Assembly: GCF_047948215.1 (NCBI RefSeq)
Contig: NC_134455.1
Location: forward strand, 305,368,147-305,432,146
Source: Lycorma delicatula
Lineage: Eukaryota; Arthropoda; Insecta; Hemiptera; Fulgoridae
Direction of reading: 5' to 3'
DNA: 64,000 nucleotides
Part shown: one piece after another, positions 49,601 to 63,082 of the stretch
Layout of the letters: each line of letters opens with the position of its first letter
Numbering within the stretch: position 1 is the first letter of the stretch
Position numbers and translations under genes: made by a program
Notes under the pieces: generated by a model
Told to the model about the DNA's origin: nothing
The model's input: the letters and a program-made list of their open reading frames with translations, nothing else
The model's database searches: none

Positions 49601-50459
49601 TAATCTTATGAAACAAACACATTTTTTAAATTGTGATCTCAGTAATGAAAAAATATTTTTTGCACGTGTTTCTTTGGAATACTTTTTATGATACTACAAA
49701 TCAATTTTGACTGTACACTAATATTTTTCCTCCATTGACTACGTTTCAAGTGTATTGATAGGTATATAAAAGAATGTTACGAAAGACGTTTTATTTACTT
49801 TATTTTTTATTAAAAGTTTGGCTAAAATCGTTCGACAGATTAATAAAATCTTAACTTTGGTTATATCTGTAGTGTGTAGATGGGTGTTCTAGCACATACT
49901 CTAAAGATTAAGAAAATGAGGTGATCTTCGGGGAATTTCCCCAAATATCTATTATTTTTTATTACGATATTAATTGAATAAATAAAATGTAACAAAAAAA
50001 ATAGATTTAAATTAATGATGTAAGATTTGTGAACACTTCGAAGTTAAGTATCATTTTTAAGAAATTTAAGGAAAAGAAAAATATATTTTATTAAATGTAA
50101 ATATTCATAAATTTTAACAGTTCCCAATTTCTTTTTTGTAGTTACATCTGTATAATAAATATATTTGACTTAAATATGGGTGAATATCGTTTTTACTAAA
50201 AGTTTTCGACCGAAACAAATCGTTTATACATTTTTATCATCGTCCGGAACAAACATAATACAATGTTAGAAAAGAAAACATATTTCAATAATCATTAAAT
50301 AGTCGAATACAGATGTACGGTCTTAAGAAACAACAAGATATTCGATAGCATCATCTTATTGTTTCCTAGAATATCTCGGATGTTAGCTCCTAATTTAAAT
50401 TTCCGATGCAGTACCACATAACACACGCAGTCCACAAGAATATGGTTAAAGCGTTGAAC
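46651..50459. other. Long AT-rich stretch
   Basis: No gene supported. A (TA)n run lies at about 48177-48192. Near 49078-49150, CTCGGTTAGAACCCCAGCTG looks like a decayed SINE B box. Confidence 0.4.
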
Positions 50460-51295
50460 AAAGCATTTGTAGATGTTGAAAAACCATTTGATAATATTAT
50501 AAAATGTTTAAATTTTTTAGAAAAATCAAGTGAAGTATAGAAAAAGATTATTTTAGCTTCTCTAAGAATTAAATAGTTTTAATAATAAGAGCAAATAACG
50601 AAAAAAGGCAAGCTGCAGCACTGAAAAGAATGAGAAAAGTGTATAATCTATTCTCTTAACATTTTATTTGTTATAGAAAAAGAAATTAAAAAATAAAAAT
50701 ATCAAAATGAAGTAAAAATATGTAAATAAGAAAAAATATAAGATTTTAGATTTGCTGACAATATTTTACTTTTAGATGTAACTCAAGATAAATTACAAAA
50801 AATATTTTAATAGGAAGGAAATTTATTTTGAAAATAATAAATAATAAAACAACGATTTTTAAAACACTAAAGAAATCTATGAAAAGAAAAACTTATGCTT
50901 TTGAAATGTGATGTATTGATGTGAATTTTCAATATTATAAAATTATACAGATTAATGAAGTGGAAAAAGAAGAGGTATTGAGAAATAAATATAAATATGA
51001 AGACGAACTGAGAAAAAATTATGAACCAGATATTGATAAAAAAGATTAGGTTAATAGTCATATATTAAGACACTCAGATCTTGTGATAATTTTAAATGGA
51101 AGGAAGTGTAGAGAATAGTAGCAGTAAAGGAAAACTGGTAATGGAATGTATGAAACAAAAAACTGAGAATGTAAAAGATAAAAATATAAATGTTTATGCT
51201 AAAAGAAGATTATTAAAAACTATACAAAAAAAAAACAAAAAAGCAAACGCATTAAATAAAAAAAAATATATATATATATATAAAAAGTAACTAAT
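50460..51295 (+). pseudogene. RTE/CR1-type LINE reverse transcriptase, decayed
   Basis: Piecewise translation gives KAFVDVEKPFDN (normally AFVDFEKAFDN), then IRANNEKRQAA, DFADNILLLDVTQDKLQK (normally FADDIVLLAETEEELQK), and later HILRHSDLVIIL followed by MEGSVENSSSKGKLVMEC. This is the motif order of insect endonuclease/reverse-transcriptase LINEs. The second catalytic Asp of the DD pair reads Asn, and stops are frequent. The element ends at an A-rich, TA-containing tail near 51280. Confidence 0.66.
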
Positions 51296-51389
51296 TTACA
51301 GTGAGATAATTTTGTCGCATACATCATTTGTCTTGAGCACCCTGACGTTGAGTATCCAAGAATAAGAGATGAATTTCATTAGCCCTGAT

Positions 51390-51500
51390 GTCCTATGAAG
51401 GGCTTCAAAAAAATACGGTGCAAAGGGTTTTGAACCTGCTTTCAGGAAAATGGTGAACATTTCCAACACTTGCTGTAAGATATTACCAGCTGTGCTTAAC
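51390..51500 (-). mobile_element. tRNA-like SINE fragment
   Basis: On the minus strand, AGCAGGTTCAAAACCCTTTG is a B-box-like segment after a head with AGCTGGTAATATCTTACAGC. A CA/TA microsatellite follows at 51590-51640. Confidence 0.4.
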
Positions 51501-51589
51501 TACAATCCATGAATCAAAACAAATGTATTTACGTATTATAGTTCACACTGGAATTATAGTGCGTAGTATCATGATGAAATGTTCGTACT

Positions 51590-51634
<45 letters not shown>

Positions 51635-53133
51635 TGTATAACCTACCAACCTACACTTATGATACATATGTGTAGGTTTTTATTATGTTTGGGGAAAAAA
51701 CATCAGTTTTAGTTACATGTATAAATAAATCCTTAAATAAATTTTAACATATACTTTCTTTTTTCATTATTAAAAGAATATATAACAAAAAGAAAGAATA
51801 AACTAATAAGAAGTCTTCAATACAATGCAATTAAAACAAAATTTGAGTGAATTGATGAAGCGTATAAAAATGGTATGCTATTAAATATTAAAAACCCAAT
51901 CTTTTCAAACATTATCTGAAAATTTTCTCTCAGAAATTTACGATTATTATTTAAAATGAATTTTAAAAACTCGAATAAGTATCCTTGTTTTTAAACATAA
52001 AATTTTTAACTAAAATTATTCAAATATTTGTACAATGGGTTCGTGTATAAATATAAAAATTTTATTTTGTATCACAGAAATACCGATTAAATCAACTTTT
52101 TGAGTCAAGGATATTACAATATTTATACGATTCACATACATAACAAATTAGTATGATAAAAAAAAAACAAAAACAAATAATTACAATTGAAAAAACCAAA
52201 GAGATTTTTATGTTCTAAAATAGGAGATCTTTCTTAAAGATGTAGAGAAATGTAGAATTAAATGGGGAAAAGATGAAACACTCTGAAACAAATTCCAACG
52301 CGTAGTACACCACGGCATGTACGAAGTACCACAATCCATCAAGGATTAATCCCACCTTAGTTGATTATTTTAAAATTCCTTTTCACTTCAGTAAAGTTGG
52401 TAATTCATGCATTTATATTCTAACAATTTCCTAAAATGAATCATTCACATTCCTTACTAAAAAAAAGTAATGGATTAAAATTTTGGTTTATTTATTCCTT
52501 GATTACCGTAATTAAATATGAATAAATTTTAAATGAAACAAACAAGGAAAAGAAACAAAAAAAAATGGTTTTAAACGATCAGTTGGAAGATTAGTTTAAG
52601 CCATTTTGTTGTATAAGATTCGGATTCAAATCAACATCAACTGAACGGAGCCCATTCGTATAACAGGAGTAAATAAATTGAAAATGAAATAAATATCAGT
52701 TAAAATCGGTTAACTGGACAACTAGGATAAAATTTTTGAAACTGTTTTAGGTATGATCTTCAAGGTTCACTGTTGATTGTTAATTGGACTTATTGCATAT
52801 TTTTAAGGAGTATAAATTAGATCTCAGTATTAAACATGATTTCACTCGAGTAATACTTTTTTCTTGTAGGGAAAAAAATCTCTACTGTAAAAGAGAAACA
52901 AAAACTCTGTTACGACGCAAAACATATCATTATTCATTTATTTATTTTTTTTTTTTTAAGAAAAACGCTAATGTAGAAAACGAATAATTAATAAAAAGAG
53001 ATAAATATTAAAAATAACACGACAGTAAAAAAAAAAATTTCTAATTGCTCTTTGTTATCGAATATTAGTAATAAAGGATAATTAAAGAACATATCGGTGA
53101 TAATTTTATATATAGTATTTTTAAATAGTAAAA

Positions 53134-53164
<31 letters not shown>

Positions 53165-53819
53165 TAGTTATTTATTTAAATATATATTATACGTGTGTGC
53201 AATATATATATATATTGCCTATGACACTCCCGGTAACGTAAGGATTCCAACGTTGAGTCATACATTTAAATCTGTTCAGACGTTGAGCTGCTATGGTTGA
53301 ACATACATACACCATAAGTACATTACATTCGTTTTTGGGCAGTTGTGCAAAAATATTAGTATTAAAATATATTAAAGTATTATTTAAATATATATACTGT
53401 AGAAGTATATTGTAAAGTGTATTTATTGTATTACAAAATACAATAGATATACTTGGAGGGGATCGGATCTTAAATTAGATTTTAATATGACTATTAACTT
53501 TATTGAATAAAGCAAACTTTTTTAAGTTAAGTGAAATAAAATAATCTAAATGCCCGGGATTTCTCTGGGTGCCAGTTCTGCTACCCAGAATTAAAAAAAA
53601 AAAAAGTGTATTTATAAAAGTTTTTTTTTCTTTCAAAAATTAGTTATTTTAATTCTTGTCCTTCTGAAAACGTTTACTGAAATATATAACCGAGTTACTC
53701 ATAAAAAAAATCTTCTCAGAAGATAGTAAAAGGGCGTCCATAAAGATTTTATAATCTCAAAAATATTTTTATGAAAGTTAATTAAAATTTTATTACTTTA
53801 TTTTTTTTTTAAATTAGTA
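51501..53819. other. AT-rich stretch with microsatellites
   Basis: CA/TA compound run at 51590-51640, poly-A of about 28 at 53137-53164, TA run near 53202-53217. The patch 53218-53330 may be a decayed SINE (CCCGGTAACGTAAGG). No gene supported. Confidence 0.45.
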
Positions 53820-53915
53820 GACCTCCTTGGTGAAAAGATAGTGTTACAGCCTTTAATATGGAAAAATCCAGCTTCAATCTCCAGTCGGTCTTTGTATTTT
53901 TATACCCTGTACACA
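53820..53915 (+). mobile_element. Decayed tRNA-derived SINE, family B
   Basis: Sequence from CTTGGTGAAAAGATAGTGTT through ACAGCCTTTAATATGG to CTTCAATCTCCAGTCGGTC follows the family B head at about the right spacing, with many changes. Confidence 0.4.
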
Positions 53916-54000
53916 AGTTTAAAGATTAAGTCGGAGAATTAAATAAAACAAAAAAAATTTATAAACTTCAAAAATTTTTATAATAATATATTCTGCTGAT

Positions 54001-55075
54001 AATTTTTTTTCTGAATAATAATTACAATTACAATCGGCTCTGCTGCGGAACCATAAGTAAGTTTCCTGACAAAAGTACATGATAATAGGGTCGTTAAGGA
54101 AGCCCGAGAATAAGTAATATATAATAAATAATTTGCAAGTAAACTTAAAGTCCAATATAAAATTTCAAGCTCAGTCATAAATCACAAAACATAAATTTCA
54201 ATAATACAGAATAAAAATAAAAAGGAAAAAGAGGAATAAAAAGAAAGAGAAGTAACAAAGAGATTAGATACGACATCACTAAACTTGACGGTATCAGGTT
54301 CCAAACTGTTACGCATATCCTAAGTCGAGTAACTGGACACGTCTCAACCGTCGGACGTCCCTGCTGTTATCGAGTACATTAATTAAAAAGTGGTTTGCAT
54401 GATTCTCAAGCCTCTGCAAGTATTTGGCACTGCGCTACTGTGCAATCTCACGAATCGACGGGAGCTCCAGATAATCGTGAATCTCATCATTCCGCGTGAA
54501 CCATGGCGCTTTGGCAATCACTACTTTGTTCTGGAATTGTTGTATAATTTCCACATTACTAGTATTAGTTGTTGTTATTATTAGTATTATTGTTTAATTT
54601 GTGGATACCGGTGTTCTTTGGTGGTTGGGTTTCAATTAATCACACATCTCAGGAATGGTCGAACTGAGAATGTACAAGACTACACTTCTACACTCATACA
54701 TATCATCCTCATTCATCCTCTGAAGAATTATCTAAACGGTAGTTACCGGAGGCTAAACAGGAAACAAGAGAGAGAGTATTAGCTGTTCCACACCGCAATT
54801 CTACACAATTCATACACCGCAATTCTAGTATTAGTGTGCAATTCTACACCGTTCCTTGGTAAAATTGTCTTATATTGGTAACGTGAGGCCTGAGTTCTTC
54901 CGTAGCAGCCAATGAAGTTCCCTGTACCTTAAGTTCAGCTTTTTCCTCTTCATCCTCACGTGATACCTCTAGGTCAAACGCCGATCCAGGTGAAGTCCCA
55001 GGTACCACACAGCCTCCGTTTGCAGGATCAAGATACCATCGAAGTACACACCGGAAGGAAATTTGAAAACGGTTT
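54001..55075 (-). pseudogene. Jockey-like LINE, second copy of the 43-45 kb element, split by a SINE
   Basis: On the minus strand it repeats the 3' part of the 43.3-45.5 kb element: the region after the catalytic box (54783-55075), the FQNK...APWFTRNDEIR-coding segment (around 54450-54560), the C-terminus and the 3'UTR down to GGAACCATAAGTAAG...GACAAAAG near 54050-54077. Between 54569 and 54774 it is interrupted by a SINE. Near 54790-54840 there is a local duplication of CACACCGCAATTCTA-type sequence. Non-functional. Confidence 0.82.
54569..54774 (+). mobile_element. SINE family A inserted in the LINE, with target-site duplication
   Basis: The body (CCGGTGTTCTTTGGTGGTTG, GGAATGGTCGA, TACAAGACTACACTTC) and the tail (GGAGGCTAAACAGGAAAC) match the minus-strand copy at 10495-10795. 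The tRNA head is missing. AGTATTAG occurs on both sides (54561-54568 and 54775-54782) and once, as AGTACTAA, at the same place in the uninterrupted LINE at 43-45 kb. Confidence 0.8.
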
Positions 55076-55835
55076 TGTTTTGTATAAATTCATCCTTTTT
55101 TATGGTGATTTTTTTTTATATATCATTAAAAGAAAATTCTTAATTGTTTTCTTTATTTTTTTCTCAAGAGCCTTCTGGTCCCGTAAATCCAAAAATATAT
55201 TTTTTATCCTTGAATAGACTGTGCTAGTACAGGTTTCAAGTAAAAATATTGTAAAATGAAGCAATTTTAATTATATAAAGTTCTACGCTATAAATTTCAT
55301 TCTGTAAATTTCTTCAAACCAAATTCTGTCATCCCAAAAATACACAGTTAAATAATCTCATAATATGATAAAATAATAGGTATTTTAGTTCAATTTTTTT
55401 TTATATTAAAGTTAAAAAAAAAATAAAACGCTATCTTCAAATTTACTAACAAATATGAAAATAATCGTATTGTAAAGCAGTCAAATTTTCTATTAAATCT
55501 CAGATACATTTACAAAATGATCACCCAATTTGATAAATTAAATAAATTTACGTTCAGCCATTTAGTTAATTGTTACATAACCCGATTAAATCAGTGATAT
55601 AAAACGAAATTATACCAAGAATAGATATATTAAATACGAATGCTTCCGGTTTAGTCTTACTATACTCGTTTAATCATGAAGTTATTCGGATAAGTTTCCT
55701 AATATATAAAAGTTTAATAAATCGGTAGAAAAAAATTAATATCGGCTCAGCAGTACTTATTTTTTAAGTGAATATAGCTACAAAGAAACCTATAAAGGTA
55801 CGGAATTTATAAGGTATGTGTGTACAAACACACAT

Positions 55836-55872
<37 letters not shown>

Positions 55873-56489
55873 TATACTAATTGGACTAATAAAAAGCATA
55901 TCCAGGTAATAATATATAACTTATGTATATCGACGTAATTTTTTTTAAAACTTTGTTATTTTTAGTTGATTACTATGAAATCAGTACAGTTATTCACGTC
56001 AAGAAATAATACAGCACAGTAAAAAATAAACTACAGATCAGTATTAGATAATAAATAATGCAATGAAATATTAGGGTGGGCAGCTTTACATAATAATGTG
56101 TAGTTGAACTAAAAAAAGGAAAACATATTTATTACTGTCAGAACACTGATTTTTAAAAACATTTTGTTATTAGTATTATATAATAATCAGTCTGTGTAGA
56201 TCTTTTCTTTTTCCCCAAGGATACTTTTATAAAAAAGCTATATCATATAGCTATTAAAAACAATAAAATAGAAAGATGTTATGTTCTAAAACTAACTTAT
56301 ATTCTGACACAACAGTTATGGAAAAGATTTAGAATTTAAATAAATTTATAATAGATACATAATACATATCAGAAGAATACATAGTTCTTACTGAAATATT
56401 GTGTAAAATAGTTTTTAATTAACTATTACATTATTTAAAATATATAAATTTTAATTATTAAATGAATGTAGAGGAAACTATATAAATAG
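55076..56489. other. AT-rich stretch with a CA microsatellite
   Basis: (CA)n at about 55827-55868. No gene supported. Confidence 0.5.
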
Positions 56490-57420
56490 AGGAAACAATT
56501 AAATATCAAGCTTAGGTTGTTGAACTGGTTATTAGGAAGAAGGTCCGTGTTATCATTAAATAACGAACTTTGTGGTACAAGGCGTTTTTAAAGCAATATG
56601 GGATGTAAATTTAGGGTACGCCGAGCAAGCAACAGCATCATCGACTTCATCCAAAGGTTCTAAACGAAGTGCTGAAGAACATATCGGAGGCGTCATGGTT
56701 TACGAAAAACAAGGAGATCCACGGTGGCCGAGGGATGCCATCTATTCGTGAAGAAATCCACCGGCCAAGTTCAAAGTACGTACTTAAACTTAACGCGTAC
56801 GAAAACCATGTGGCTGGTAACCTTTTTGGTAATAGTGAAGATGTGAGACCACTAAAGAGGCTATTGGTGGCAATTAAAGAGGGTATTGGATCTAGAGACT
56901 GACGTGCGATGAATGTGATCCTTTTGTTACTGCATTTTTTTCTGACTCTACTTATAAATTATTTTAATTTAGTAATCTGATTTTGTTTGTTTTGTTGTTT
57001 ATGAATTTTTTAAGTTTTACGGTTTTGACTTTCTTTCCTCTATGTGACCAGTGTTAATTAGTTGTTCTTAATTAGTTGTTTTTTTTTATTCATGTGTAAC
57101 TTGTGACAAATTTTTTTACACTCAATTGCTTGTTCGGATTTTTTAACCGTTTAACTTTATTGTTCTCGATACTTATGTTATATTATTTTACCGTTTAACT
57201 TTTTTTTTTTAATTTTTAACAGTTAATTTTTGAATTGTTTGTTCTTTGTTAGGCTTATTTATATCTTTATTCGTTGTATGTTTGACTATATTGTAATTTA
57301 TTTAAACTTTTATTGTGTTGTCTTGAAAGTTATCACGTGATGCCTCTCTTTCACGGCTGTACAATTTACACGTAGTTTCATTGATCAGAAAACTGATTGT
57401 AAAGCAACACAAAAAAAAAG
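56490..57420 (+). pseudogene. Jockey-like LINE, 3' fragment (second family), copy 1
   Basis: Codes for the C-terminal region in two frames: SVLSLNNEL, then from 56669 LKNISEASWFTKNKEIHGG, MPSIREEIHRPSSKYVLKLN and AYENHVAGNLFGNSEDVRPL, ending at a stop at 56902. About 500 bp of 3'UTR follows and closes with AACTGATTGTAAAGCAACAC and an A-run near 57411. The opposite-strand copy at 63083-64000 aligns over both coding region and 3'UTR. The polymerase core is absent. Confidence 0.8.
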
Positions 57421-57944
57421 GTTTTGATCTTCTACATTTCTAACAAATCAGTAAAAAATTAACCAATAATGAAAATTCTCTGCAACGTACAAGTATTAAA
57501 AATTGTAGATCCATCTTTCAACCTCAAATTCATCATAAATGCTTCGCTGTAGTACACACAATTAAGATTATACTATACTTTATTTAGTGTTAAAAAGTTA
57601 ACAAGCATAATAAAGGCCGTAATAAAGAGAAATATTATAGTGTCATTATGAAAATAAAAGTAATGGATAACTGAACGGTTTTTTATGATGTTAAAATTAA
57701 CGTTGTAAAGAACTTATTTTCCATTATAATGCATATAATTGAACATTTATTTAAACGTCATTTTATTTGTTGCTGATTTATATCAAATGATGATTTATAA
57801 TTTTTGAGGCAATTCTGTTGAATGTTTACAATTTCTTTTTTTACAAGATAACTGCTACGATTTACACGACGAAAAGCTAAATATTTCTTCAATTCGTGTT
57901 AAGTGTGGCTCAGATAATTACCGCTAGCCTCTCAAACTGTCCGG
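57421..57944. other. AT-rich non-coding stretch
   Basis: No supported feature. Confidence 0.4.
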
Positions 57945-58070
57945 GGCACGAATGGTAATGAGTCCGCCTTTCATCCAGAGGTCTCGGGTTTGAATCCCGG
58001 TCAGGCATGGCATTTTCAAACAATGAACTAAAGCCTCTCCAAACTGTATAGTTTTAATTTCGGTTGAACT
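57945..58070 (+). mobile_element. tRNA-derived SINE, family B
   Basis: Head GGGGCACGAATGGTAATGAG, CCTTTCATCCAGAGGTC, B box GGGTTTGAATCCC, then GGTCAGGCATGGCATTTTCA. The body is short or decayed. Confidence 0.78.
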
Positions 58071-60244
58071 ATTTATTTTTTCAGGCAGATGGGTCCTCGA
58101 TACAGACCCCCGAGTATCATTTCTAGATTCTAATTAACAATTTATTTTACCTGACAATTCATACATGTATCAAACTAGAGTCTATTTCCACGAACTCAGC
58201 TGCCTGTAGGATTCAAATCAAGAAAGACGGTCAAGTTATAAGATATTTAATGCAACTTTCTTGATTATCATACGAATAGATTAGTAAATTTTTCCTCTCA
58301 ATGTCATTTTAACACTGATAAATAATTTTTTTTTTTGAGTTAAGTTCGATTTAAATTAATATAATCTAAGTTTAGTATCAAAATTACTAATTTACATCAT
58401 AAAGAGAAAAATGTTAAAAATCGAATTCTTTAGACAGTTGTTTCTTTAAAACATTTATATCACGACCTTAAACTGTATCATCTATTTACTAGTAAATAAA
58501 TTTCAGTAAATGTTTAACAATAATATGTTACTATTTCAACAGCTGAAGAGCCGAGGAGACACAACTGGTAGAACTGGCTACATTATGTCATATCAAGATG
58601 TATTTCTCTATTCTAACAAAATAAAGAAAGTCTTTACGAAATTGTTTCGTTATCTAGATTTAAAAACCTTCCTTTTCGTAATTTAGAGTAAATGAAACTG
58701 TTAGATATTTGTAGCCTTCAAAAAAGAACGAATTTACGAGTATAACAAAAAGTATGCAACATCTCCCTGTTTAACTCAAAAGATTTTACACAAAAAATAT
58801 TTAAAAACTGAAAATTCAATTAAACATCGTTAAAAAAGTTTTGTCTGGTTGGTAATATTCCATTTAATTAATTAATACGGGTTTTATTATAAAAATTTAA
58901 AAAATATTTTAATATTATGATTTATTCGTATTCTTGCAAGAAGGAACATTTTTAAGTTGACTATAAGTTTGAATAACAAAATGTATAGTTTTTTTTATTT
59001 ACTACCCTGATATATAAATAATTAGATTACTATCAAATGTAATTATACAATAATAATAGATTATTTAATCTAGGATAAATTCATTTTTGAATTTAAAGAG
59101 ACATGGAAGAAAAAACGTTTTAGATAAAGAAGGAAATGAGAATAATATGCACTGAGAGGAAAACCTGGTGTGAAAGGGAAGAAGAATTTTCTAATTTGAA
59201 TTGGAATTATAAGCGGTTTGAAATACACAAGCATAAAATTAAACCACTTACAGTGACACATATTTCAAAAGTTAACATCATATTAACAAAAAATTGTGTA
59301 ACAAAAAGTCGTCTTGGGACAATAAAAAATAATAAATAAATTTTCTGTCGAAAAGCAAACGCAATATTTAAACATTTTTTACAGAATATTGATCATTTAC
59401 TATTGAAATAAACAGGATAAGGAAGGTAATTTTTTGATGGTTATTTCCATTTCATTTAAAATTAATTTTATTATGTATGGTAGCACTTGTGATTCATAAA
59501 GGTATTGAGCACAATTCCATGATTACTTCTGAAAATAAATTATTTACATACCGTAAATTCTATCATTATTTAATAAGAAAAAGCAAGTAAATTACTTGTC
59601 AATATCTTTTATTATAACTACTACCATTTCGAACACCTTAGTATATATAAATTAAATAAATTTCAAACAGTAATATATAGTGTTTCCCTAAGAAATATAT
59701 ATAGAGATGTTTATTATCCCCTCCATACTAAAATGTTCTAATAGAACATAATTTAAAATGGAAATATAGTTATTAATAGAGATGTTACCAAAAATTGATT
59801 TCCCAGTAACTTTAAACGGATATATTTAACTGGTAAAAGTAATATAATCGTATTAAATTATTACTAAACTCATTATTTGCAAAATATTTTATTGTTAAAT
59901 TCACGTGATATTTTTAATAATATTTTGAATGTTACAACTAGTTCTTTATAGACATTAGGTATTTCCTTAATTTTGGGCATTGCAACACTTAAAAATATTA
60001 AAAAAGTACAAATAATAACAATAAATTTCTTAAACATCGAAATAAACTGCAAATTTAAAAATATTCTGTAACTAACACATAATAATGCTGCTGTTTCTTT
60101 TAGCGTAACAGAATTATCAAGAAAATGATATGTTAGTGTTTTGCATTACACGTATTAGTATAATGTACGGAAACAAAAGGAGATAAGAAGCAATGGAATA
60201 TTCATATATATATATGTATGTATACAATAACTTGCATGAATGCA
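58071..60244. other. AT-rich non-coding stretch
   Basis: No gene supported. The short Lys/Glu-rich frame at 59136-59339 and its antisense partner show no family signature. Confidence 0.4.
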
Positions 60245-60545
60245 CAATTAAGTGTAACTGATGACCCATTGGAGTCGTATGATTTCTGTGTATTGTGGTT
60301 TTAAAGCACAATGCACCCTGTTTGTCACGGAGCAAGCGGTGATTGGGGCCATTCACAGTCGTAAGCACGTGACACAGGTTCAGGATTTATCGCGCTTTTG
60401 TTCTCTAGAACGGACTCCTGGCTGGCAGTACTGTATTACCATACAATGCCGATGCGCCGACAACGCCGCCGTTGTTCCCGACCGTCGAATACTGCTGCCG
60501 CTTCTGATCACTAGACTCCTTACTGCTGCCCACCCGTCTTATAGA
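60245..60545. other. GC-rich island
   Basis: About 300 bp, clearly GC-richer than its flanks, with a CACGTGAC E-box-like site and GCCGACAACGCCGCCGTTGT. A 112-codon plus-strand frame spans it (60261-60599) but has no domain I know and Cys scattered without finger spacing. It may be an enhancer, promoter or unrecognised exon. Confidence 0.35.
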
Positions 60546-61039
60546 AAATTTTCACGTTTCCATTTTTATATAACTAATACAGATAAATATATATTTTAAA
60601 CAATGAAATACACGACGTGATTCCGTAAAATAAGATAACATACAAGAAGTTTAAACTTAAAATAAAGAAAATTATCATCACGAACAAAAGTTGAAGTTTA
60701 GTAGAAAAATAAATAGAAATATAACACGAACTGTTTATCCTAGTATTATTAAATTAAACAACCGCAATTGTATTAATAATTTTATTAACCTTTACAACTT
60801 AATTATTCTTATAAATAATGCTGTTGAAAAAAAAATTATTTTTTTAAAACAGACTTAAAGCAAAAAAAGAAGTTTATTTATTTTCCATATTAAATGTGCA
60901 AAGTGAATGAGCATTAAAATATCTAATGTATAATGCCACAAAAAAGAGTACAGGGATTTTTTTTTCGGGGGGTAGCTTGATGATATCACCACATAAGCTT
61001 GAAGCTTGTGCGCGGGATGTGATATGGAAGTGGAATTTT
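60546..61039. other. AT-rich non-coding stretch
   Basis: No supported feature. Confidence 0.4.
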
Positions 61040-61130
61040 GTACCTTTTTAAAAATGCCATGCCAGACCTGGGTTCGAACCTCTGAATGAAAGGCCGAGAC
61101 AATACCACTTCGCCACGGAAATCGTTGCTT
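61040..61130 (-). mobile_element. tRNA-derived SINE, family B
   Basis: On the minus strand: GTGGCGAAGTGGTATTGTCT, CGGCCTTTCATTCAGAGG, B box GGTTCGAACCC, GGTCTGGCATGGCATTTT. Well preserved head. Confidence 0.78.
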
Positions 61131-62183
61131 TATATAAGATTTATCACTATTTCTTATGATTATGACATTTTATAAAACATTTGAGGTTAAGAGCTACAGT
61201 TATTTTCTATAAGAGTAATGATGTTAATTATACGACAACATTTAAAAGATTAAAGGTGTTACTAATAGAGCTGTACAACATTAGTATTTCGATGAATATG
61301 ACATTTTAATACGCAACAACATATTCGAATAAGTGAAAAAAGGCAACACGGAGCCACTTCACTCTTCACTTTTGTTACCCTCATATGTATGCTGGTTATT
61401 TTTTCTTGGGAACGATCATATTGGTTTTTTTTTACAATGACTCATGTGACCTTTATGGTTTATCACGTAACAAAAAAAAAAACAACGTAGCGCTTAGCGC
61501 TTGAATGATTGAACAAATAACGAATTTGTTTTATCAAGATCTCTGGCATATTTTATAAGAAAAACTTAATTTATTAGTTGAATTAAGTTAATTTAAATTA
61601 CAAACTTCATTACATTGTTAGGTTATGTTCATATTGTATATATAATTTATATTTTAAGTTAACAAAGCTGAATGCAACCCTTTCGGCTACTATAAAATAC
61701 TCATACAGCAGTATAAAAGGGTATAAGAGGTCATGTTAGTTGTTACAGGTCAATTCTTTTCTCTTTTCCCCCTCTCTGTAGCGTAATAATTATATTATAA
61801 AAACACATAGTTTTTATAAACATATGTTACATAACATTAATCTACTTCCAACGTTAACTAATCTTTTATGATCATAAGACTACAGGCAATTGGTTTCACA
61901 ATTACTGTTCTATTAGAGAGAAAACAATACATTATCATTCGTTTGTAGTCTCCTAAATAATTCATATTTATATCAAATGTTATTTTCTTTTACCAATCAC
62001 TAACTTTAAATTTACTTCTTAACTCTGAAAAAGTATATTACGTCTTTTACTATTAAGTCATTCTTAATGAAAACATTCGACAATACGGCTAGAGAAATCT
62101 TTTACGAGTACAAGCATAAATTTTTATATTTACTCTATTTGTGATGAAGAAGTAGATTACCAGATTATTTATTTGTTTAACTC

Positions 62184-62226
<43 letters not shown>

Positions 62227-62227
62227 G

Positions 62228-62258
<31 letters not shown>

Positions 62259-63082
62259 GTAATTAATTAATTTTGACCATAATTTTTAATACAGGTTATT
62301 GAAGTAAATCAATTATAAATTTAATTTCAACATTACTGCTATCTTATGCAACACATGTTACGAAGTCTAATATATAAGCGATTATGAATATTATATTTCT
62401 GCAAACTGTGAATTCTGATCTATTACAGTCTTAAATAACCGTAAAAACAGACTTTTAATCAATAAGTCTGTATTAATTTGTATTATATGTTATAAACTGT
62501 AGATAATACTGGAACTATAAAATTTAAAATATGATTTTTTTTGTTTAAGCAATTATATAAGAAATGTCGAACATATAAATTTCGTTTTAGAAGTAAAAAC
62601 TAGATTATCGTAAAACAAGGTCTGAAAATAATATAGGAAAAACGCTCTTTATTGTGAAATTAAATGTTATTTTATTTAATTTTACAAGTATTTTGACCTA
62701 TTTTTTTTACCAACGTGTCACTAATAAGATGAATTAAAAATTACAAAAACATATGAACCTTATGAAAAAAATCAAAATGGGATCTTCAGTGTACGAGGCA
62801 TTTAGTCGAACCATTCAGATTTATTGTTATTTAAATATAGTTTTTCGTGCTATGATTCAAATAAAGTAATTATGTCAAAATGAATTTGTAAATATTCTAC
62901 AAACTGATATTGTAATCAAACCAACAGGATCAAGTTCGACAACCCTATAATATCTAAAACTTATTTATTATTTCAAAAGAAAATCTATTCCGTCCTAGAA
63001 ATCAGCTTTTAAAACACTTATACAACTTATATATTTATCTAATAGAGTTTATCTATTTATGAAACATATGATTGTTTTTTGA
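61131..63082. other. AT-rich stretch with a TAA microsatellite
   Basis: (ATA)n/(TAA)n at about 62183-62255. No gene supported. Confidence 0.5.

Noticed and set aside
57945..58015. A functional tRNA gene
   Set aside because: Same SINE head as several other copies; no paired acceptor stem seen.
62183..62255. CRISPR-like or satellite array
   Set aside because: Plain TAA trinucleotide microsatellite without spacers.
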